From positions 434,001 to 498,000 of the forward strand of contig NZ_CP102845.1 in assembly GCF_013307435.2 (NCBI RefSeq): a stretch of 64,000 bases of DNA, written 5' to 3'. A model generated the notes under the pieces. The model worked only from the letters and a program-made list of their open reading frames with translations. It made no database searches and was not told where the DNA came from. The DNA is from Microvirga terrae (GTDB lineage Bacteria; Pseudomonadota; Alphaproteobacteria; Rhizobiales; Beijerinckiaceae). Positions 52,458 to 62,567 of this stretch are shown here, in pieces. Numbering within the stretch: the first letter of the stretch is position 1; the number at the start of each line of letters is the position of its first letter. The translations under genes were made by a program, and so were the position numbers.

Positions 52458-52605
52458 CGTTGTGGCGGAAGCGCTGTGCCCGATCTACTCGCCAAGCACA
52501 AGGCTAAACTTTGCTCGAAGACGGCGCACGCGGGATGCAGTACTCGCTGCTTTCATCTGAGGGTGACAGCACCCAGGCGCCCTGATGAGAGCCCACAAGC
52601 CTACC

Positions 52606-54315
52606 TCAGCTGTATGCGAGGTGCCCGAGATCCAGACCGTCGTATTCGATCTTAGCGATCTCCCTCGCTAGCGTGCTTGCCCGCGTTCCGGAGCCATAGT
52701 GATCTTCGGTGCTCCCACTTGACCAGCCACCAAGCTCTCGCACTCGGTCCTGCGGGATCTCAGCCTCGCGCAGCGCATCGCGGAAAGTGTGGCGGAAGGA
52801 GTGGAAGTTCTTGCGGCTGTCCCTGATCCCAACCTTGTCGAGGAAGTTGGCGAACCATTTGCTGAAGTTATCGGAGATGTAGCCAGTGCTAGCGACTGTC
52901 AGTTCTGGAAAGAGGCGTGCCTTTGGCTGGTGCTCGCCCCTGACTGCGGCTACATAGTCCATGAAGCCGAGGCGCTTCAATTCAGGATGGATCGGCACGA
53001 AGCGGTGCCCGGCCTCTGTCTTAACTCGCTTGATCCCGTCCTCATCGGAGCGGATCAATATGATGTCGGTTCCGTCCTCGACGATGATATCATCCTCGCT
53101 CAACTGGCATACCTCGTTCAGGCGCATGCCGGAGTAGAGCGAGATCAGGGGGACCCAGAACCGGCCCCGTCGCGGGCGGTTTGGTCCGGGGCGGGCATAC
53201 CCCCGCTCGTCATCGAGACACCCCGTATAGAGCGGCGCTGCGAAGATACGAGCCAAATCCGAAGAGGTGAAAGGCAGCCGTCGGTCTTTCCGGCGCACGC
53301 CGTCACTAGCCAGTCGCAAGCCGGTGGCCGGGTTCTTCTCGATCAGGTGCTCCTTTACGGCGAAATCCATCAGCGAAACGAACGCACTCATGTAGCTGTT
53401 GGCCGTCGTCACTGACATCGGCTTGAGACTGCGCGCTTCAGCAAGCCGCAGCACCTCCTCGGTTCCTCGTCTCGGAAACCGTTTGGTCGCGTTCGACGGG
53501 AGCGCTTTCACCGTGTCGAGGAGCTTGCGCGCCTTCTCACGGTCGATTGCAGCGACCAGCGTTCTCGCGCCAATCACCTCCCGGAACAACCGGTGCTGTG
53601 CCTCTTGCTTGAGCACCGTTTTCGGCGAAGGCCGTGCTCGCGTTGGGTCGCGTTCGTAGCGCTTAATGAGGTCCGCAAGGGTTACGGCCGAGATTGAAAC
53701 CGGTTTCAGCTCGGTCGCGGCGGAAACGCTATGGAAGACCGGGTTCAGAGCCATGCCGTTACGGCCGGTCATTCGATTGATCAGCCGCCGCTCGTGCTCG
53801 ATCATTGCCGCATGGATGGCGCGGCAAAGCTTCGCCCGCCATTCCGGCCACGGTTGAGTCTCCGGGATGCCTATTTCGGCAAGCAGCTTTCGGCTTTCCT
53901 CGAGAACACTGCTCGAAACATTATCCCACGTCTCTACGAAGTCGAGTGCCGCAGATCTGTTCTCCTCTTCCTCGTCGCGGCCGTCGAAAACACGCTCGGC
54001 ACTCCGCTTCTCCTGCTGCACGAACCAGCGGGTGGCCAGGGTCCAGACCTGCTCCTCCGTTAACTCGAAGACTTGTCCGGCCCCAGGCTGCTGGGCAGCG
54101 CGAGAGGTCGCCAGCTTGTGGCGCGCGTCATCGAACTCCGCCTCAACCTTGACCCGCTCTATGCGAACGCGGCGCTTGGCTTCGGCAGCATCCGATGTGC
54201 TGAGGGAGCGGCGAACCTCTAACTTGCCAAGGATGGGGCGGAGTTCGTCAGGGACACGGACGCGCAGCCAGTAGGTCTTGCCGCGCAATTGCAGGTGCTC
54301 GGGGCGTCGGGGCAT
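52606..54315 (-). CDS. Tyrosine recombinase integrase of the island
   Basis: A 569-residue phage-type integrase. The N-terminus (QLRGKTYWLRVRVPDELRPI) is the DUF6538-like arm/AT-hook part found in many alphaproteobacterial integrases. The core binding region precedes the catalytic domain: SLYSGMRLNEVCQLSEDD (catalytic Arg, about residue 392), FHSFRHTFRDAL (His-x-x-Arg, about 505) and DHYGSGT (nucleophile Tyr, about 538). It lies 105 bases from the tRNA-Ala gene and reads away from it, the normal arrangement for an integrase that inserts at the tRNA 3' end. It should integrate and, with a helper, excise the island. Confidence 0.92.
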   Translation of the reverse strand: MPRRPEHLQLRGKTYWLRVRVPDELRPILGKLEVRRSLSTSDAAEAKRRVRIERVKVEAEFDDARHKLATSRAAQQPGAGQVFELTEEQVWTLATRWFVQQEKRSAERVFDGRDEEEENRSAALDFVETWDNVSSSVLEESRKLLAEIGIPETQPWPEWRAKLCRAIHAAMIEHERRLINRMTGRNGMALNPVFHSVSAATELKPVSISAVTLADLIKRYERDPTRARPSPKTVLKQEAQHRLFREVIGARTLVAAIDREKARKLLDTVKALPSNATKRFPRRGTEEVLRLAEARSLKPMSVTTANSYMSAFVSLMDFAVKEHLIEKNPATGLRLASDGVRRKDRRLPFTSSDLARIFAAPLYTGCLDDERGYARPGPNRPRRGRFWVPLISLYSGMRLNEVCQLSEDDIIVEDGTDIILIRSDEDGIKRVKTEAGHRFVPIHPELKRLGFMDYVAAVRGEHQPKARLFPELTVASTGYISDNFSKWFANFLDKVGIRDSRKNFHSFRHTFRDALREAEIPQDRVRELGGWSSGSTEDHYGSGTRASTLAREIAKIEYDGLDLGHLAYS

Positions 54316-54335
54316 TCAGGGTTCATAGGGCTCTT

Positions 54336-54357
54336 GTGTACCAAGGATGTGTACCAA
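54336..54357. promoter_or_regulatory. Probable integrase arm-type sites, right end
   Basis: Two direct copies of GTGTACCAA (54336-54344, 54349-54357; 13-base period) lie between the integrase start and the att core. The same 9-mer is at 30948-30956 near the left core. Confidence 0.6.
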
Positions 54358-54418
54358 AGAGCACGCTGAACCCTTTGAAATCAAACGTTTTCTAAGGAAA
54401 TCAACAGCCTAAGAGAGG

Positions 54419-54496
<78 letters not shown>

Positions 54497-54677
54497 GGTC
54501 GATTGAATCGAGCCAAGTAGCGGTGGTTTTAGGCCTGCCGGCTTTGGTCTGTCAATCGGCCGGGTGAGACGTTCGAGACCATCTCCGGACGGGAGGATCC
54601 GGCCAGCCGGGGTTTATGGGTTGTTCAGCCCCGCTTCAGTCGCTACATGAGCATCGCCGATCCCCGACAGGTTTCCC

Positions 54678-54968
54678 ATGCGCGCCCTTCTCAACGTCAT
54701 TCTGCTGGCCCTGCAGCTCTATACCTATCTCATCGTCGCCTCGGCGATCCTGAGCTGGCTGGTCGCCTTCAACGTGGTCAATACCCGCAACGATTTCGTC
54801 CGCTCGATCGGGAACTTCCTGGATGCGGTGACCGAGCCGGTCCTGCGCCCGATCCGGAGCATCCTGCCCAATCTGGGCGGGGTCGACATCTCGCCCATCA
54901 TCCTGATCCTGCTGATCATCTTCATCCAGAACCTGATCGTCGACTACCTGATGCCGATCGCCTTCTAA
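54678..54968 (+). CDS. YggT family membrane protein
   Basis: A 96-residue inner-membrane protein with two hydrophobic helices ([21 protein letters not shown] and [18 protein letters not shown]). The YggT signature lies between: [18 protein letters not shown], then [16 protein letters not shown]. The family is linked to osmotic tolerance and cell envelope or division in other bacteria. The next gene (DUF167) starts 12 bases later, the usual neighbour pair. Confidence 0.92.
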   Translation: MRALLNVILLALQLYTYLIVASAILSWLVAFNVVNTRNDFVRSIGNFLDAVTEPVLRPIRSILPNLGGVDISPIILILLIIFIQNLIVDYLMPIAF

Positions 54969-54980
54969 GGGGGGAAGGCC

Positions 54981-55298
54981 TTGGCCTGGAGCCTCCGCCC
55001 TGGCGGCCTGGAGGTCCGGGTCCGCGTGACGCCCCGGGGCGGGCGGGATGTGCTCGACGGGCTCGAGAGCTTGGCGGACGGCCGGACGGTGCTGAAGGTC
55101 CGGGTCAGGGCGGTGCCTGAGGACGGGGCCGCGAATGAGGGTGTCCGGCGCCTCCTCGCCAAGGCGGTCAGGGTTCCCGCCTCGGCGGTGAGCCTGGAAG
55201 CGGGCGCCACCGCGCGGCTGAAGACGTTTCACATTGCGGGCGAGGGGGAGAAGCTTTCCGCCGCGCTCGCCGCATTGACAGGATGGGACATCCCATGA
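54981..55298 (+). CDS. DUF167 (YggU-like) protein
   Basis: A 105-residue cytoplasmic protein. The family core is clear: [20 protein letters not shown], then [25 protein letters not shown] and [17 protein letters not shown]. Function unknown. The start is TTG 54981 behind GGGGAAGG, short of the usual spacing, so the start is uncertain by a few codons. It overlaps folD by ATGA. Confidence 0.85.
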   Translation: MAWSLRPGGLEVRVRVTPRGGRDVLDGLESLADGRTVLKVRVRAVPEDGAANEGVRRLLAKAVRVPASAVSLEAGATARLKTFHIAGEGEKLSAALAALTGWDIP

Positions 55299-56197
55299 GC
55301 GCCACGATCATCGACGGAAAAGCCTATGCCGAGGGATTGCGCGGCCGCATCGCCGGGGCCGTCAGTGATCTGGCCGACCAGGGCTTCACCCCCGGGCTCG
55401 CCGTGGTGATCGTCGGCGAGGATCCGGCGAGCCAGCTCTACGTGAAGAACAAGGCGCGCCAGACCGTCGAGGTGGGCATGCGCTCCTTCGAGCACAGGCT
55501 GCCGGCTTCCACCGGCGAGGCGGAGCTTCTCGACCTCGTCGCCCGGCTCAATGCCGATCCGGCCGTGGACGGCATTCTGGTGCAGTTGCCGCTGCCCCGG
55601 CAAATCGACGCCCAGAAGGTGATCGAAGCCATCGATCCGGCCAAGGACGTGGATGGCTTCCATCCGATCAATGCTGGCCGGCTGATGACCGGCGTGCCGG
55701 GCCTGGTCTCCTGCACGCCGCTCGGGTGCCTGCTGCTGGCGCAGTCGGTGCGGCGGGATCTGTCGGGGCTCGATGCCGTGGTGGTCGGGCGCTCCAACAT
55801 CGTCGGCAAGCCCATGGCGCAGCTGCTCATCACCCAGAGCTGCACGGTGACGGTGGCCCATTCGAAGACCCGCGACCTGGCCGATGTGTGCCGCGGCGCG
55901 GATCTCCTCGTGGCGGCCGTGGGGCGGCCCGAGATGGTGCGCGGCGACTGGATCAAGCCCGGCGCCATCGTGATCGACGTGGGCATCAACCGAGTGCCGA
56001 ACCCGGCCGCCGGCGAGGGCAAGACCAAGGTGGTCGGCGACGTGGCTTATGCGGAGGCCGCCGGGGTCGCGTCCGCCATCACGCCGGTGCCCGGCGGCGT
56101 CGGCCCCATGACCATCGCGTGCCTGCTGCGCAACACGCTCGAGGCCGCCTGCCTGCGGCGCGGCCTCGCCATGCCGGCGGTGGATTTCGCTGCCTAA
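55295..56197 (+). CDS. folD: FolD bifunctional methylene-THF dehydrogenase/cyclohydrolase
   Basis: A 300-residue enzyme that interconverts 5,10-methylene-, methenyl- and 10-formyl-tetrahydrofolate with NADP+. Signatures: [14 protein letters not shown] (catalytic Lys in the YxxxK motif), [35 protein letters not shown] for the dinucleotide site and [15 protein letters not shown] 55295 overlaps the DUF167 stop (ATGA), so the two are coupled; an in-frame ATG at 55283 is also possible. Length is normal. A strong hairpin follows. Confidence 0.95.
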   Translation: MSATIIDGKAYAEGLRGRIAGAVSDLADQGFTPGLAVVIVGEDPASQLYVKNKARQTVEVGMRSFEHRLPASTGEAELLDLVARLNADPAVDGILVQLPLPRQIDAQKVIEAIDPAKDVDGFHPINAGRLMTGVPGLVSCTPLGCLLLAQSVRRDLSGLDAVVVGRSNIVGKPMAQLLITQSCTVTVAHSKTRDLADVCRGADLLVAAVGRPEMVRGDWIKPGAIVIDVGINRVPNPAAGEGKTKVVGDVAYAEAAGVASAITPVPGGVGPMTIACLLRNTLEAACLRRGLAMPAVDFAA

Positions 56198-56203
56198 AAC
56201 ATC

Positions 56204-56234
56204 GGATCCGGCAGCGGATGCCGCTTCCGGATCC
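56204..56234. terminator. Strong hairpin after folD, convergent genes
   Basis: GGATCCGG-c-AGCGG-atg-CCGCT-t-CCGGATCC forms a 13-bp stem with one mismatch and a 3-base loop. It sits 7 bases after folD and 9 before the end of the lectin-like gene on the other strand; no T-tract. Confidence 0.75.
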
Positions 56235-56242
56235 GGGGCGGA

Positions 56243-56914
56243 TCAGTTCGCCGCGAAGCAGTAGAACAGGCCCGCGCCGCCGGTGCCCTTCAGGGCGTCC
56301 TGGCTGCAGCCGCCGCGGGACGCGTGGGACGAGTTCCAGGACTTGGCCGGAGGCGACTCGTCGAGGCCCGTGCGGTCGTGGTGTCCGAGCATGGCCGCTC
56401 CCTCCGTGCCGCTCTTCGTCCAGTTGCCGCAGGTCATGTCCTGGCTGCCCGCGAAGGCGGTGCCGTCGGGCTGCGAACCGGTGAGCATGTCGTGCTCGTT
56501 GGGCTGGTCGCCGCGGCCTTTCACCGGCTCGCCCTTCTCGGTCAGCGCCGTCTGCTTGGTGAGATTGTTGCCGGCGCCGTGCAGATCCGCCACGTCCTTG
56601 GCGATCACCACGCCCTTGGCGTTCTGCCAGGGACCCCGGCCGATGCGGTCCTTCGCATTGGTGGCCGTCGCGCCGCCCGTCGCCTGCGTGGAGAGATAGG
56701 CCCGCCACATCTTGCCGCGAATGCCCGCGGCCTCCGCCAGAGTCTGGCAATGCCGGTCCGCGCCGTCCAGCCCGCCGAGATCCGCGCCCTTGCCGGAGCC
56801 GGTGCTGGTCACGAAGAACGTGGTGCCCTGGGCGCTCTGGGCTTGCGCGCCGCCCAGGGGGGCGACGGCCACGAGGCCGATGGCGATAAGCGATAGGCGG
56901 TCCAATCCCTGCAT
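56243..56914 (-). CDS. Secreted lectin/endostatin-like domain protein
   Basis: A 223-residue protein with a signal peptide (LSLIAIGLVAVAPLGGAQAQ). The mature domain has FFVTSTGSGKGADLGGLDGA, DRHCQTLAEAAG, KMWRAYLSTQATGG, RIGRGPWQNAKGV, HDMLTGSQPDGTAF, MTCGNWTKSG and FYCFAAN. This set resembles the C-type-lectin-like fold of collagen NC10/endostatin-type and DUF1554 secreted proteins. The ligand is unknown. Four cysteines (DRHCQ, MTCGN, GCSQ, FYCF) probably make two disulphides. It is a single gene. Confidence 0.7.
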   Translation of the reverse strand: MQGLDRLSLIAIGLVAVAPLGGAQAQSAQGTTFFVTSTGSGKGADLGGLDGADRHCQTLAEAAGIRGKMWRAYLSTQATGGATATNAKDRIGRGPWQNAKGVVIAKDVADLHGAGNNLTKQTALTEKGEPVKGRGDQPNEHDMLTGSQPDGTAFAGSQDMTCGNWTKSGTEGAAMLGHHDRTGLDESPPAKSWNSSHASRGGCSQDALKGTGGAGLFYCFAAN

Positions 56915-57027
56915 TGCGTCCTCCTTGCTGGTGTCCTGCCGCGCTGTGCGGGCGAACGGTCGTAGAGACGCTTCAGCCGGAGAATTATTCCCTGTTCACG
57001 GCGTTGTGAGGATGGCCGGGACATGGA

Positions 57028-57915
57028 TCAAGCCTCCTTGCGCAAATGCTCCACCAATTGCCGCGCCGAAGGCGGCAGGTCTTTCAGGGCGCGAATGCAC
57101 AGGGTGAGGTCGCGGGCCGCCCAGGCGTCCTCCAGTTCGACCGGAATGATGTCTGTGGTGCGGGCGGCGCGGCGGGCGGTGGTCTCGGGCACGATGCCGA
57201 GGCCCACGCCCGCCTCCACCATGCGGCAGACGGCGTCGAAGCTCCTCAGCTGCACCCGCAGGCGGATCGGCTTGCCGATGCGCGTCGCCTTGCCGGCGAG
57301 GAAGCGCTGGAGGGCGCTTGCCCGGTCGAGGCCGACGAAATCGTGCTCCAGCACCTCGGCGAAGGGAATGCTGGCGCGGACGGCCAGAGAATGGCTTTTC
57401 GGCACCACGAGCACGAATCGGTCGCTGCGGAACGGGTAGGTCTCCAGCCGGCCCGTATCGACGGTGCCGGCCACGATGCCGAGATCCCCGACGCCCTCCG
57501 CGATCAGGCCGACGATCTCGTCGCTGAGGCGCTCCTCCAGGTCGATGGAGACCTGCGGGTGCTCGGCCAGGAAGGCGCCGAGGGCCTCGGGCAGGAACTC
57601 CGTGAGGGCATTGGTGTTGGAGAGGATCCGGATCTGTCCGGTCAATCCGCCCGTGTAGGAGCCCAAATCCTCCCGCAGGCGCTCCGCCTGGGCGAGGAGG
57701 GTGCGGGCATGTTGGAGCAGGGTCCGGCCGGCTGGCGTCGGAGTCACGCCGGCGCGGGTTCGCAGAAGGAGGGGAGCGCCGAGGGACTTTTCCATGTTGC
57801 GGATGCGGGTGCTTGCCGCCGCCAGCGCCAGATGGGCCCGTTCGGCCCCGTGGGTGATACTGCCGGCCTCGACGACGTGGCGGAAGAGGCTCAGGTCCGT
57901 CAAATCGAATTGCAT
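57028..57915 (-). CDS. LysR-family transcriptional regulator
   Basis: A 295-residue regulator. The N-terminal winged helix-turn-helix is typical (MQFDLTDLSLFRHVVEAGSI, then AAASTRIRNMEKSLGAPLL and PTPAGRTLL), followed by a LysR substrate domain with GQIRILSNTNALTEFLPEAL and a C-terminal part. It is divergent from sdhC across 200 bases that are A/T-rich near 57940-57970. LysR proteins often control the divergent neighbour, so sdhCDAB is a candidate target, but this is inference. The effector is unknown. Confidence 0.9.
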   Translation of the reverse strand: MQFDLTDLSLFRHVVEAGSITHGAERAHLALAAASTRIRNMEKSLGAPLLLRTRAGVTPTPAGRTLLQHARTLLAQAERLREDLGSYTGGLTGQIRILSNTNALTEFLPEALGAFLAEHPQVSIDLEERLSDEIVGLIAEGVGDLGIVAGTVDTGRLETYPFRSDRFVLVVPKSHSLAVRASIPFAEVLEHDFVGLDRASALQRFLAGKATRIGKPIRLRVQLRSFDAVCRMVEAGVGLGIVPETTARRAARTTDIIPVELEDAWAARDLTLCIRALKDLPPSARQLVEHLRKEA

Positions 57916-58115
57916 AGGTTTCCTTCGTCAACCGCGAAGGGAGATAAGAATAATTAAAAATTGTGCGATAAGCGAGCCTAGAGCAAACTTCGCGGCTGAC
58001 GAAGTGTGCCGGTTGCCGCGCGTTCGGCAGAAGGTGCATTGCGGTGTTGCCGCGCTTCCGTTACGAACCATTCCAAACTACGGGCGGCCGACGTCGCCGA
58101 TCAGGAGTGAACACC

Positions 58116-58511
58116 ATGGCTGAGGCGAAAGTGGCCCCGCGGCCCCTGTCCCCGCATCTTCAGATCTACCGGTGGAGCTGGACGATGGCGATGTCCGTCG
58201 CCCACCGCATCACGGGCGTCGCCCTCTACGGCGGCATCGCGCTGTTCGCCATCTGGCTCGTGGCGCTCGCCTCCGGGCCCTCCGCTTTCGATGCGGTGCA
58301 GTGGTTCTTCGGCTCGCCTCTCGGGTATCTGATCCTGTTCGTCTACACCTGGATCCTCATGCACCACATGCTGGGCGGCGTGCGCCACCTGGTGTGGGAT
58401 TTCGGCCATGGCATGGAGCCGGCCCAGCGCATCAACATGGCCCGCTTCACCCTCGTCGGCTCGGTCGCCCTTACTCTGGCGATCTGGATCGTCGCCTTCA
58501 TCGCGTTCTAA
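58116..58511 (+). CDS. sdhC: Succinate dehydrogenase cytochrome b556 subunit
   Basis: A 131-residue membrane subunit of complex II. SPHLQIYRWSWTMAMSVAHRITG is the canonical start, three helices follow, and MHHMLGGVRHLVWD carries the heme-ligating His. With SdhD it anchors SdhAB and passes electrons to ubiquinone. AGGAG lies 8 bases before ATG 58116. It is first in the operon. Confidence 0.95.
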   Translation: MAEAKVAPRPLSPHLQIYRWSWTMAMSVAHRITGVALYGGIALFAIWLVALASGPSAFDAVQWFFGSPLGYLILFVYTWILMHHMLGGVRHLVWDFGHGMEPAQRINMARFTLVGSVALTLAIWIVAFIAF

Positions 58512-58523
58512 GGAGAAGGACAC

Positions 58524-58943
58524 ATGGCCGACAACAGGGCTGATACCCGCGTTTCCATGCGCACCCCGCTCGCCCGCGTGAAGGGCCTCGGGGCCTCCGG
58601 GCACGGGGTCGAGCATTGGTGGATCCACCGCGTCACGGCGGTGTCGAACGTCCCCCTGATCATTTCCTTCGTGATCATCGTGGCGGCGCTTGCCGCCTCG
58701 CCCTCCTACCAGGACGCGATCGCCGTCATCTCGCATCCGCTGGTCGCGATCATCCTGATCCTCGCGGTGCTCTCGGTCACGAACCACATGCGCCTCGGCA
58801 TGCAGATCGTCATCGAAGACTACGTCCATCACAAGGGCCAGAAGATCGCCGCCACCATGGCCAACAATTTTTATGCCGTGATCATCGCGGTGGCGTGCCT
58901 CTACGCCATCCTCAAGGTCAGCCTCGGCCGCATCCTCGCTTAA
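58524..58943 (+). CDS. sdhD: Succinate dehydrogenase membrane anchor subunit
   Basis: A 139-residue membrane subunit. [18 protein letters not shown] at the N-terminus and [20 protein letters not shown] in the middle are the family signatures; three helices. The second heme ligand and quinone-site residues lie in that His-rich segment. It follows sdhC by 12 bases with AAGGAGAAGG as ribosome site. Confidence 0.95.
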   Translation: MADNRADTRVSMRTPLARVKGLGASGHGVEHWWIHRVTAVSNVPLIISFVIIVAALAASPSYQDAIAVISHPLVAIILILAVLSVTNHMRLGMQIVIEDYVHHKGQKIAATMANNFYAVIIAVACLYAILKVSLGRILA

Positions 58944-58954
58944 GGAATTCTCAC

Positions 58955-60778
58955 ATGGCTCAAGCAACGAACGGCGCCGCCGTCAACGGCAAGGCCTATA
59001 CCATTATCGACCACACTTTCGACGTGGTGATCGTGGGTGCGGGCGGCGCGGGTCTTCGCGCCACCGTCGGCTGCTCGCAGGCCGGCCTCCGCACCGCCTG
59101 CATCACCAAGGTGTTCCCGACCCGCTCGCATACGGTGGCCGCCCAGGGCGGCATCTCGGCGTCGCTGGGCAATATGGGGCCGGACGACTGGCGCTGGCAC
59201 ATGTACGACACCGTCAAGGGCTCGGACTGGCTCGGCGACCAGGATGCCATCGAGTACCTCGTGCGCAACGCGCCTGCGGCGGTCTACGAACTCGAGCACT
59301 GGGGCGTTCCCTTCTCCCGCACGGCCGAGGGCAAGATCTACCAGCGCCCCTTCGGCGGCATGACGACCGATTTCGGCAAGGGCACGGCGCAGCGCACCTG
59401 CGCGGCCGCCGACCGTACGGGCCATGCGATCCTGCACACCCTCTACGGCCAGGCGGTGAAGAACCAGACCAACTTCTTCATCGAGTATTTCGCCCTCGAC
59501 CTGATGATGGATTCCGACGGCCGCTGCGTCGGCGTCGTGGCCCTCAACCAGTCCACCGGCGAGATCCACCGCTTCCGCGCCCACATGACGATCCTGGCCA
59601 CGGGCGGCTATGGACGCGCCTATTTCTCCGCCACCTCGGCCCATACCTGCACGGGCGACGGAAACGCCATGGTGCTGCGCGCCGGCCTGCCGCTGCAGGA
59701 CATGGAGTTCGTGCAGTTCCATCCGACCGGCATCTACGGCTCGGGCTGCCTCATCACCGAGGGCGCGCGCGGCGAGGGCGGGTATCTCACCAACTCGGAA
59801 GGCGAGCGCTTCATGGAGCGCTATGCGCCGTCCGCCAAGGACCTCGCCTCCCGTGACGTGGTCTCGCGCGCCATGACCATGGAGATCCGCGCCGGCCGCG
59901 GCGTCGGCAAGAACAAGGACCACATCTATCTCCATCTCGACCACCTCGATCCCAAGATCCTGCACGAGCGCCTGCCGGGCATCTCGGAGAGCGCCAAGAT
60001 CTTCGCCGGCGTCGACGTGACGAAGGAGCCGATCCCGGTCCTGCCGACTGTCCACTACAACATGGGCGGCATCCCGACGAACTATCACGGCGAGGTGCTG
60101 ACCCTGAAGAACGGCAACCCGGACACGGTGGTGCCGGGCCTGATGGCGCTCGGCGAAGCGGCCTGCGTGTCCGTGCACGGGGCGAACCGCCTCGGGTCGA
60201 ACTCGCTGATCGACCTCGTGGTGTTCGGCCGCGCGGCGGGCCTGCGCTGCGCCGAGATCCTGGAGCCCAACGCCCGTCACGCGGACCTGCCCAAGAACGC
60301 CGACGAGCTCTCGCTCTCGCGCCTCGACAAGTTCCGCTACGCCAACGGCTCGACCTCGACGGCGGATCTGCGCCTGCAGATGCAGAAGACCATGCAGAAC
60401 AATTGCGCGGTGTTCCGCACGGGCGAGGTTCTGGAAGAGGGCAGGAAGCTCATCCACGACGTGTGGAACGCGGCCGCAGACATCAAGGTCACGGACCGTT
60501 CCCTGATCTGGAACACCGATCTCCTCGAGACGCTGGAGTTCGACAACCTGATCGGCCAGGCGGTCGTCACCATGGAGGGCGCGGCGAACCGTGAGGAATC
60601 TCGCGGCGCCCATGCCCGCGAGGACTTCACCGAGCGCGACGACAAGAACTGGATGAAGCACACGCTCGCCTGGCTCGACGACACCTCGCACAAGGTGACC
60701 CTCGATTACCGCCCGGTGCACACCTACACCATGTCGAACGACATCCAGTACATCGAGCCCAAGGCTCGCGTGTACTAA
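58955..60778 (+). CDS. sdhA: Succinate dehydrogenase flavoprotein subunit
   Basis: A 607-residue subunit that oxidises succinate to fumarate. The FAD-binding [13 protein letters not shown] is at about 24-36; the covalent flavin site is in [20 protein letters not shown] (His59). Catalytic regions: [20 protein letters not shown] and [15 protein letters not shown]; the C-terminal [13 protein letters not shown]...YRPVHTY is canonical. The frame is open further upstream but ATG 58955 fits the family. It is the third gene of the operon, 11 bases after sdhD. Confidence 0.97.
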   Translation: MAQATNGAAVNGKAYTIIDHTFDVVIVGAGGAGLRATVGCSQAGLRTACITKVFPTRSHTVAAQGGISASLGNMGPDDWRWHMYDTVKGSDWLGDQDAIEYLVRNAPAAVYELEHWGVPFSRTAEGKIYQRPFGGMTTDFGKGTAQRTCAAADRTGHAILHTLYGQAVKNQTNFFIEYFALDLMMDSDGRCVGVVALNQSTGEIHRFRAHMTILATGGYGRAYFSATSAHTCTGDGNAMVLRAGLPLQDMEFVQFHPTGIYGSGCLITEGARGEGGYLTNSEGERFMERYAPSAKDLASRDVVSRAMTMEIRAGRGVGKNKDHIYLHLDHLDPKILHERLPGISESAKIFAGVDVTKEPIPVLPTVHYNMGGIPTNYHGEVLTLKNGNPDTVVPGLMALGEAACVSVHGANRLGSNSLIDLVVFGRAAGLRCAEILEPNARHADLPKNADELSLSRLDKFRYANGSTSTADLRLQMQKTMQNNCAVFRTGEVLEEGRKLIHDVWNAAADIKVTDRSLIWNTDLLETLEFDNLIGQAVVTMEGAANREESRGAHAREDFTERDDKNWMKHTLAWLDDTSHKVTLDYRPVHTYTMSNDIQYIEPKARVY

Positions 60779-60792
60779 GGAAGACGAAAACG

Positions 60793-61575
60793 ATGGCTCA
60801 GTTCACGCTTCCCAAAAACTCCAAGTACACCGAAGGCCAGACCTGGCCGAAGCCGGAAGGGGCTTCGAACGTCCAGGAATTCCGCATCTACCGCTGGAAC
60901 CCGGACGACGGGCAGAACCCGCGCATCGACACCTATTACGTCGACCGGGACGATTGCGGCCCGATGGTTCTCGACGCGCTCCTGTGGATCAAGAACAACG
61001 TCGATTCGACGCTGGTCTTCCGTCGCTCCTGCCGTGAGGGGATCTGCGGCTCCTGCGCCATGAACATCATGGGCGGCAACACGCTGGCCTGCACGCTGGG
61101 CATCGACGATTGCGCGTCGGACTCGATCAAGATCTATCCGCTGCCGCACATGCCGGTGCTCAAGGATCTGGTGCCCGACCTGACGAGCTTCTTCGCTCAG
61201 CACGCCTCGGTCGAGCCCTGGCTCCAGACGGAGACGCCCGCGCCCGAGACCGAATGGCGCCAGACTCCGGAGGAGCGCTCCAAGCTCGACGGGCTCTACG
61301 AGTGCATTCTCTGCGCCTGCTGCACCACCTCCTGCCCGAGCTACTGGTGGAACGGCGACCGCTTCCTGGGACCGGCGGCCCTGCTCCAGGCCTATCGCTG
61401 GCTGATCGATAGCCGCGACGAGAACACCGGCGACCGGCTCGACAATCTGCACGATCCTTTCCGGCTCTACCGCTGCCACACGATCATGAACTGCGCCAAT
61501 ACCTGCCCCAAGGGCCTCAACCCGGCCAAGGCGATCGCCGAGGTCAAGAAGATGATGATCGCGCGAGTCGTGTGA
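60793..61575 (+). CDS. sdhB: Succinate dehydrogenase iron-sulphur subunit
   Basis: A 260-residue subunit that moves electrons from FAD to quinone. The 2Fe-2S site is [21 protein letters not shown]; the 4Fe-4S and 3Fe-4S sites use [16 protein letters not shown] and [17 protein letters not shown]. Length is normal. It follows sdhA by 14 bases and ends the operon before a strong terminator. Confidence 0.97.
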   Translation: MAQFTLPKNSKYTEGQTWPKPEGASNVQEFRIYRWNPDDGQNPRIDTYYVDRDDCGPMVLDALLWIKNNVDSTLVFRRSCREGICGSCAMNIMGGNTLACTLGIDDCASDSIKIYPLPHMPVLKDLVPDLTSFFAQHASVEPWLQTETPAPETEWRQTPEERSKLDGLYECILCACCTTSCPSYWWNGDRFLGPAALLQAYRWLIDSRDENTGDRLDNLHDPFRLYRCHTIMNCANTCPKGLNPAKAIAEVKKMMIARVV

Positions 61576-61597
61576 CGCTTCCATGCAACAATCCCAC

Positions 61598-61624
61598 AAA
61601 AAGGCGCCTCAGGCGCCTTTTTTT
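61598..61624 (+). terminator. Rho-independent terminator of the sdh operon
   Basis: A perfect 12-bp dyad AAAAAGGCGCCT / AGGCGCCTTTTT with a one-base centre, followed by two more T residues. It begins 22 bases after sdhB. Confidence 0.9.
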
Positions 61625-61742
61625 GTCTCCGCCGATCCCATATGTCGAAGCCGGAACCATGTTGGCCTGGGTTCATATTCCTTCCCATAGCCTGGGCCGT
61701 CATAACCCGTCCGAAGGGACGGCCATGCCCGCGAGGACCACG

Positions 61743-62330
61743 ATGACGAAGCCTGTCTGGCTGACGACTGCTGTAATCTGCTCCGCCCTGGCGCTCGGGG
61801 CGTGCTCCTCCACGCGGCTCGGCGGGCCCCCGACCCGCAGCGCAGCGGCGGCGCCGATCACCGAGGTTCCACCCGTCGAGGCCGTGCCGTCGGGACCCGT
61901 CGAGGCGGCGCCGCTGCCCCCGCTCGCCGGCGCACCCGTCGCACCCGACATGACGACTCCCCCGGCCGGCGGAACCGACATCGCCGGCCTTCCGCCCGCG
62001 CCTCCGCCACCGACCATCGGGGCGCCGGCTCCCGCAACTGCGGCGGCTCCCACGAGCCGCACCGCGATGGTCGGCAACTGGAGCGTCCAGACGTCCGGGG
62101 GCTCCTGCCGGGTCCAGTTGTCGAGCTCGCCCGCCCTCGATCTCTACCGGGCCTCGGCTTCCGGCTGCTCGAACCAGGACCTGTCCAAGGTCAATGCCTG
62201 GGACTACCGGGACGGAGAAGTGTATCTCTACCAGACCGGCGGTGCCGTGACGGCGCGCCTGCGCGGCTCGTCCTCGTCCCTCAGCGGCGTTCTCGCCAAG
62301 TCCGGCGCGCCGCTCTCCCTCACGCGCTGA
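61743..62330 (+). CDS. Lipoprotein with AprI/Inh-type protease-inhibitor domain
   Basis: A 195-residue lipoprotein. The lipobox LALGAC puts the lipidated Cys at residue 21. A long Pro/Ala linker (residues about 30-105) precedes a small beta-barrel: VGNWSVQTSGGSCRVQLSS, DLYRASASGCSNQDLSKVN, YLYQTGGAVTARLRG, SGVLAKSGAPLSLT. This is the Inh/AprI fold (inhibitors of serralysin-like metalloproteases), common in rhizobial Omp lipoproteins. ATG 61743 follows GAGGA; ATG 61725 is also possible. No protease gene is nearby, although RTX proteins are encoded elsewhere in the window. Confidence 0.8.
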   Translation: MTKPVWLTTAVICSALALGACSSTRLGGPPTRSAAAAPITEVPPVEAVPSGPVEAAPLPPLAGAPVAPDMTTPPAGGTDIAGLPPAPPPPTIGAPAPATAAAPTSRTAMVGNWSVQTSGGSCRVQLSSSPALDLYRASASGCSNQDLSKVNAWDYRDGEVYLYQTGGAVTARLRGSSSSLSGVLAKSGAPLSLTR

Positions 62331-62382
62331 TCGGCCGGCAAAACCGACCCGCTCCTGGTGAATGATCATCCGACGTCATGGC

Positions 62383-62465
62383 CGGGCTTGTCCCGGCCAT
62401 CCCGGTCCGGTCAGGCGCCGAGCTTCTCTTGGTTGGGATCACCGGCACGAGGCCGGTGACGACGG
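62383..62465. repeat. Dispersed intergenic palindromic repeat, copy 2
   Basis: It matches copy 1 at 2805-2886: CGGGCTTGTC...CCATCCCG...TCCGG, a diverged middle, then GGGATCACCGGCACGAGGCC with one change in the last stem base (GCCGGTGAC). It lies in the gap before zapE. Confidence 0.75.
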
Positions 62466-62567
62466 CAGTAGCGCTCGGCCGGTCCGGCGCCGGAACGGGC
62501 CGACTTTTCGAAGCGCCCGGCCCGAAGAGGTTTGCGCTGCAGGGCCCGGAGGGGTATCGATCATCCC

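Noticed and set aside
58940..60721. 593-codon frame on the minus strand opposite sdhA
   Set aside because: sdhA is certain on the other strand; this frame is its shadow in GC-rich DNA.
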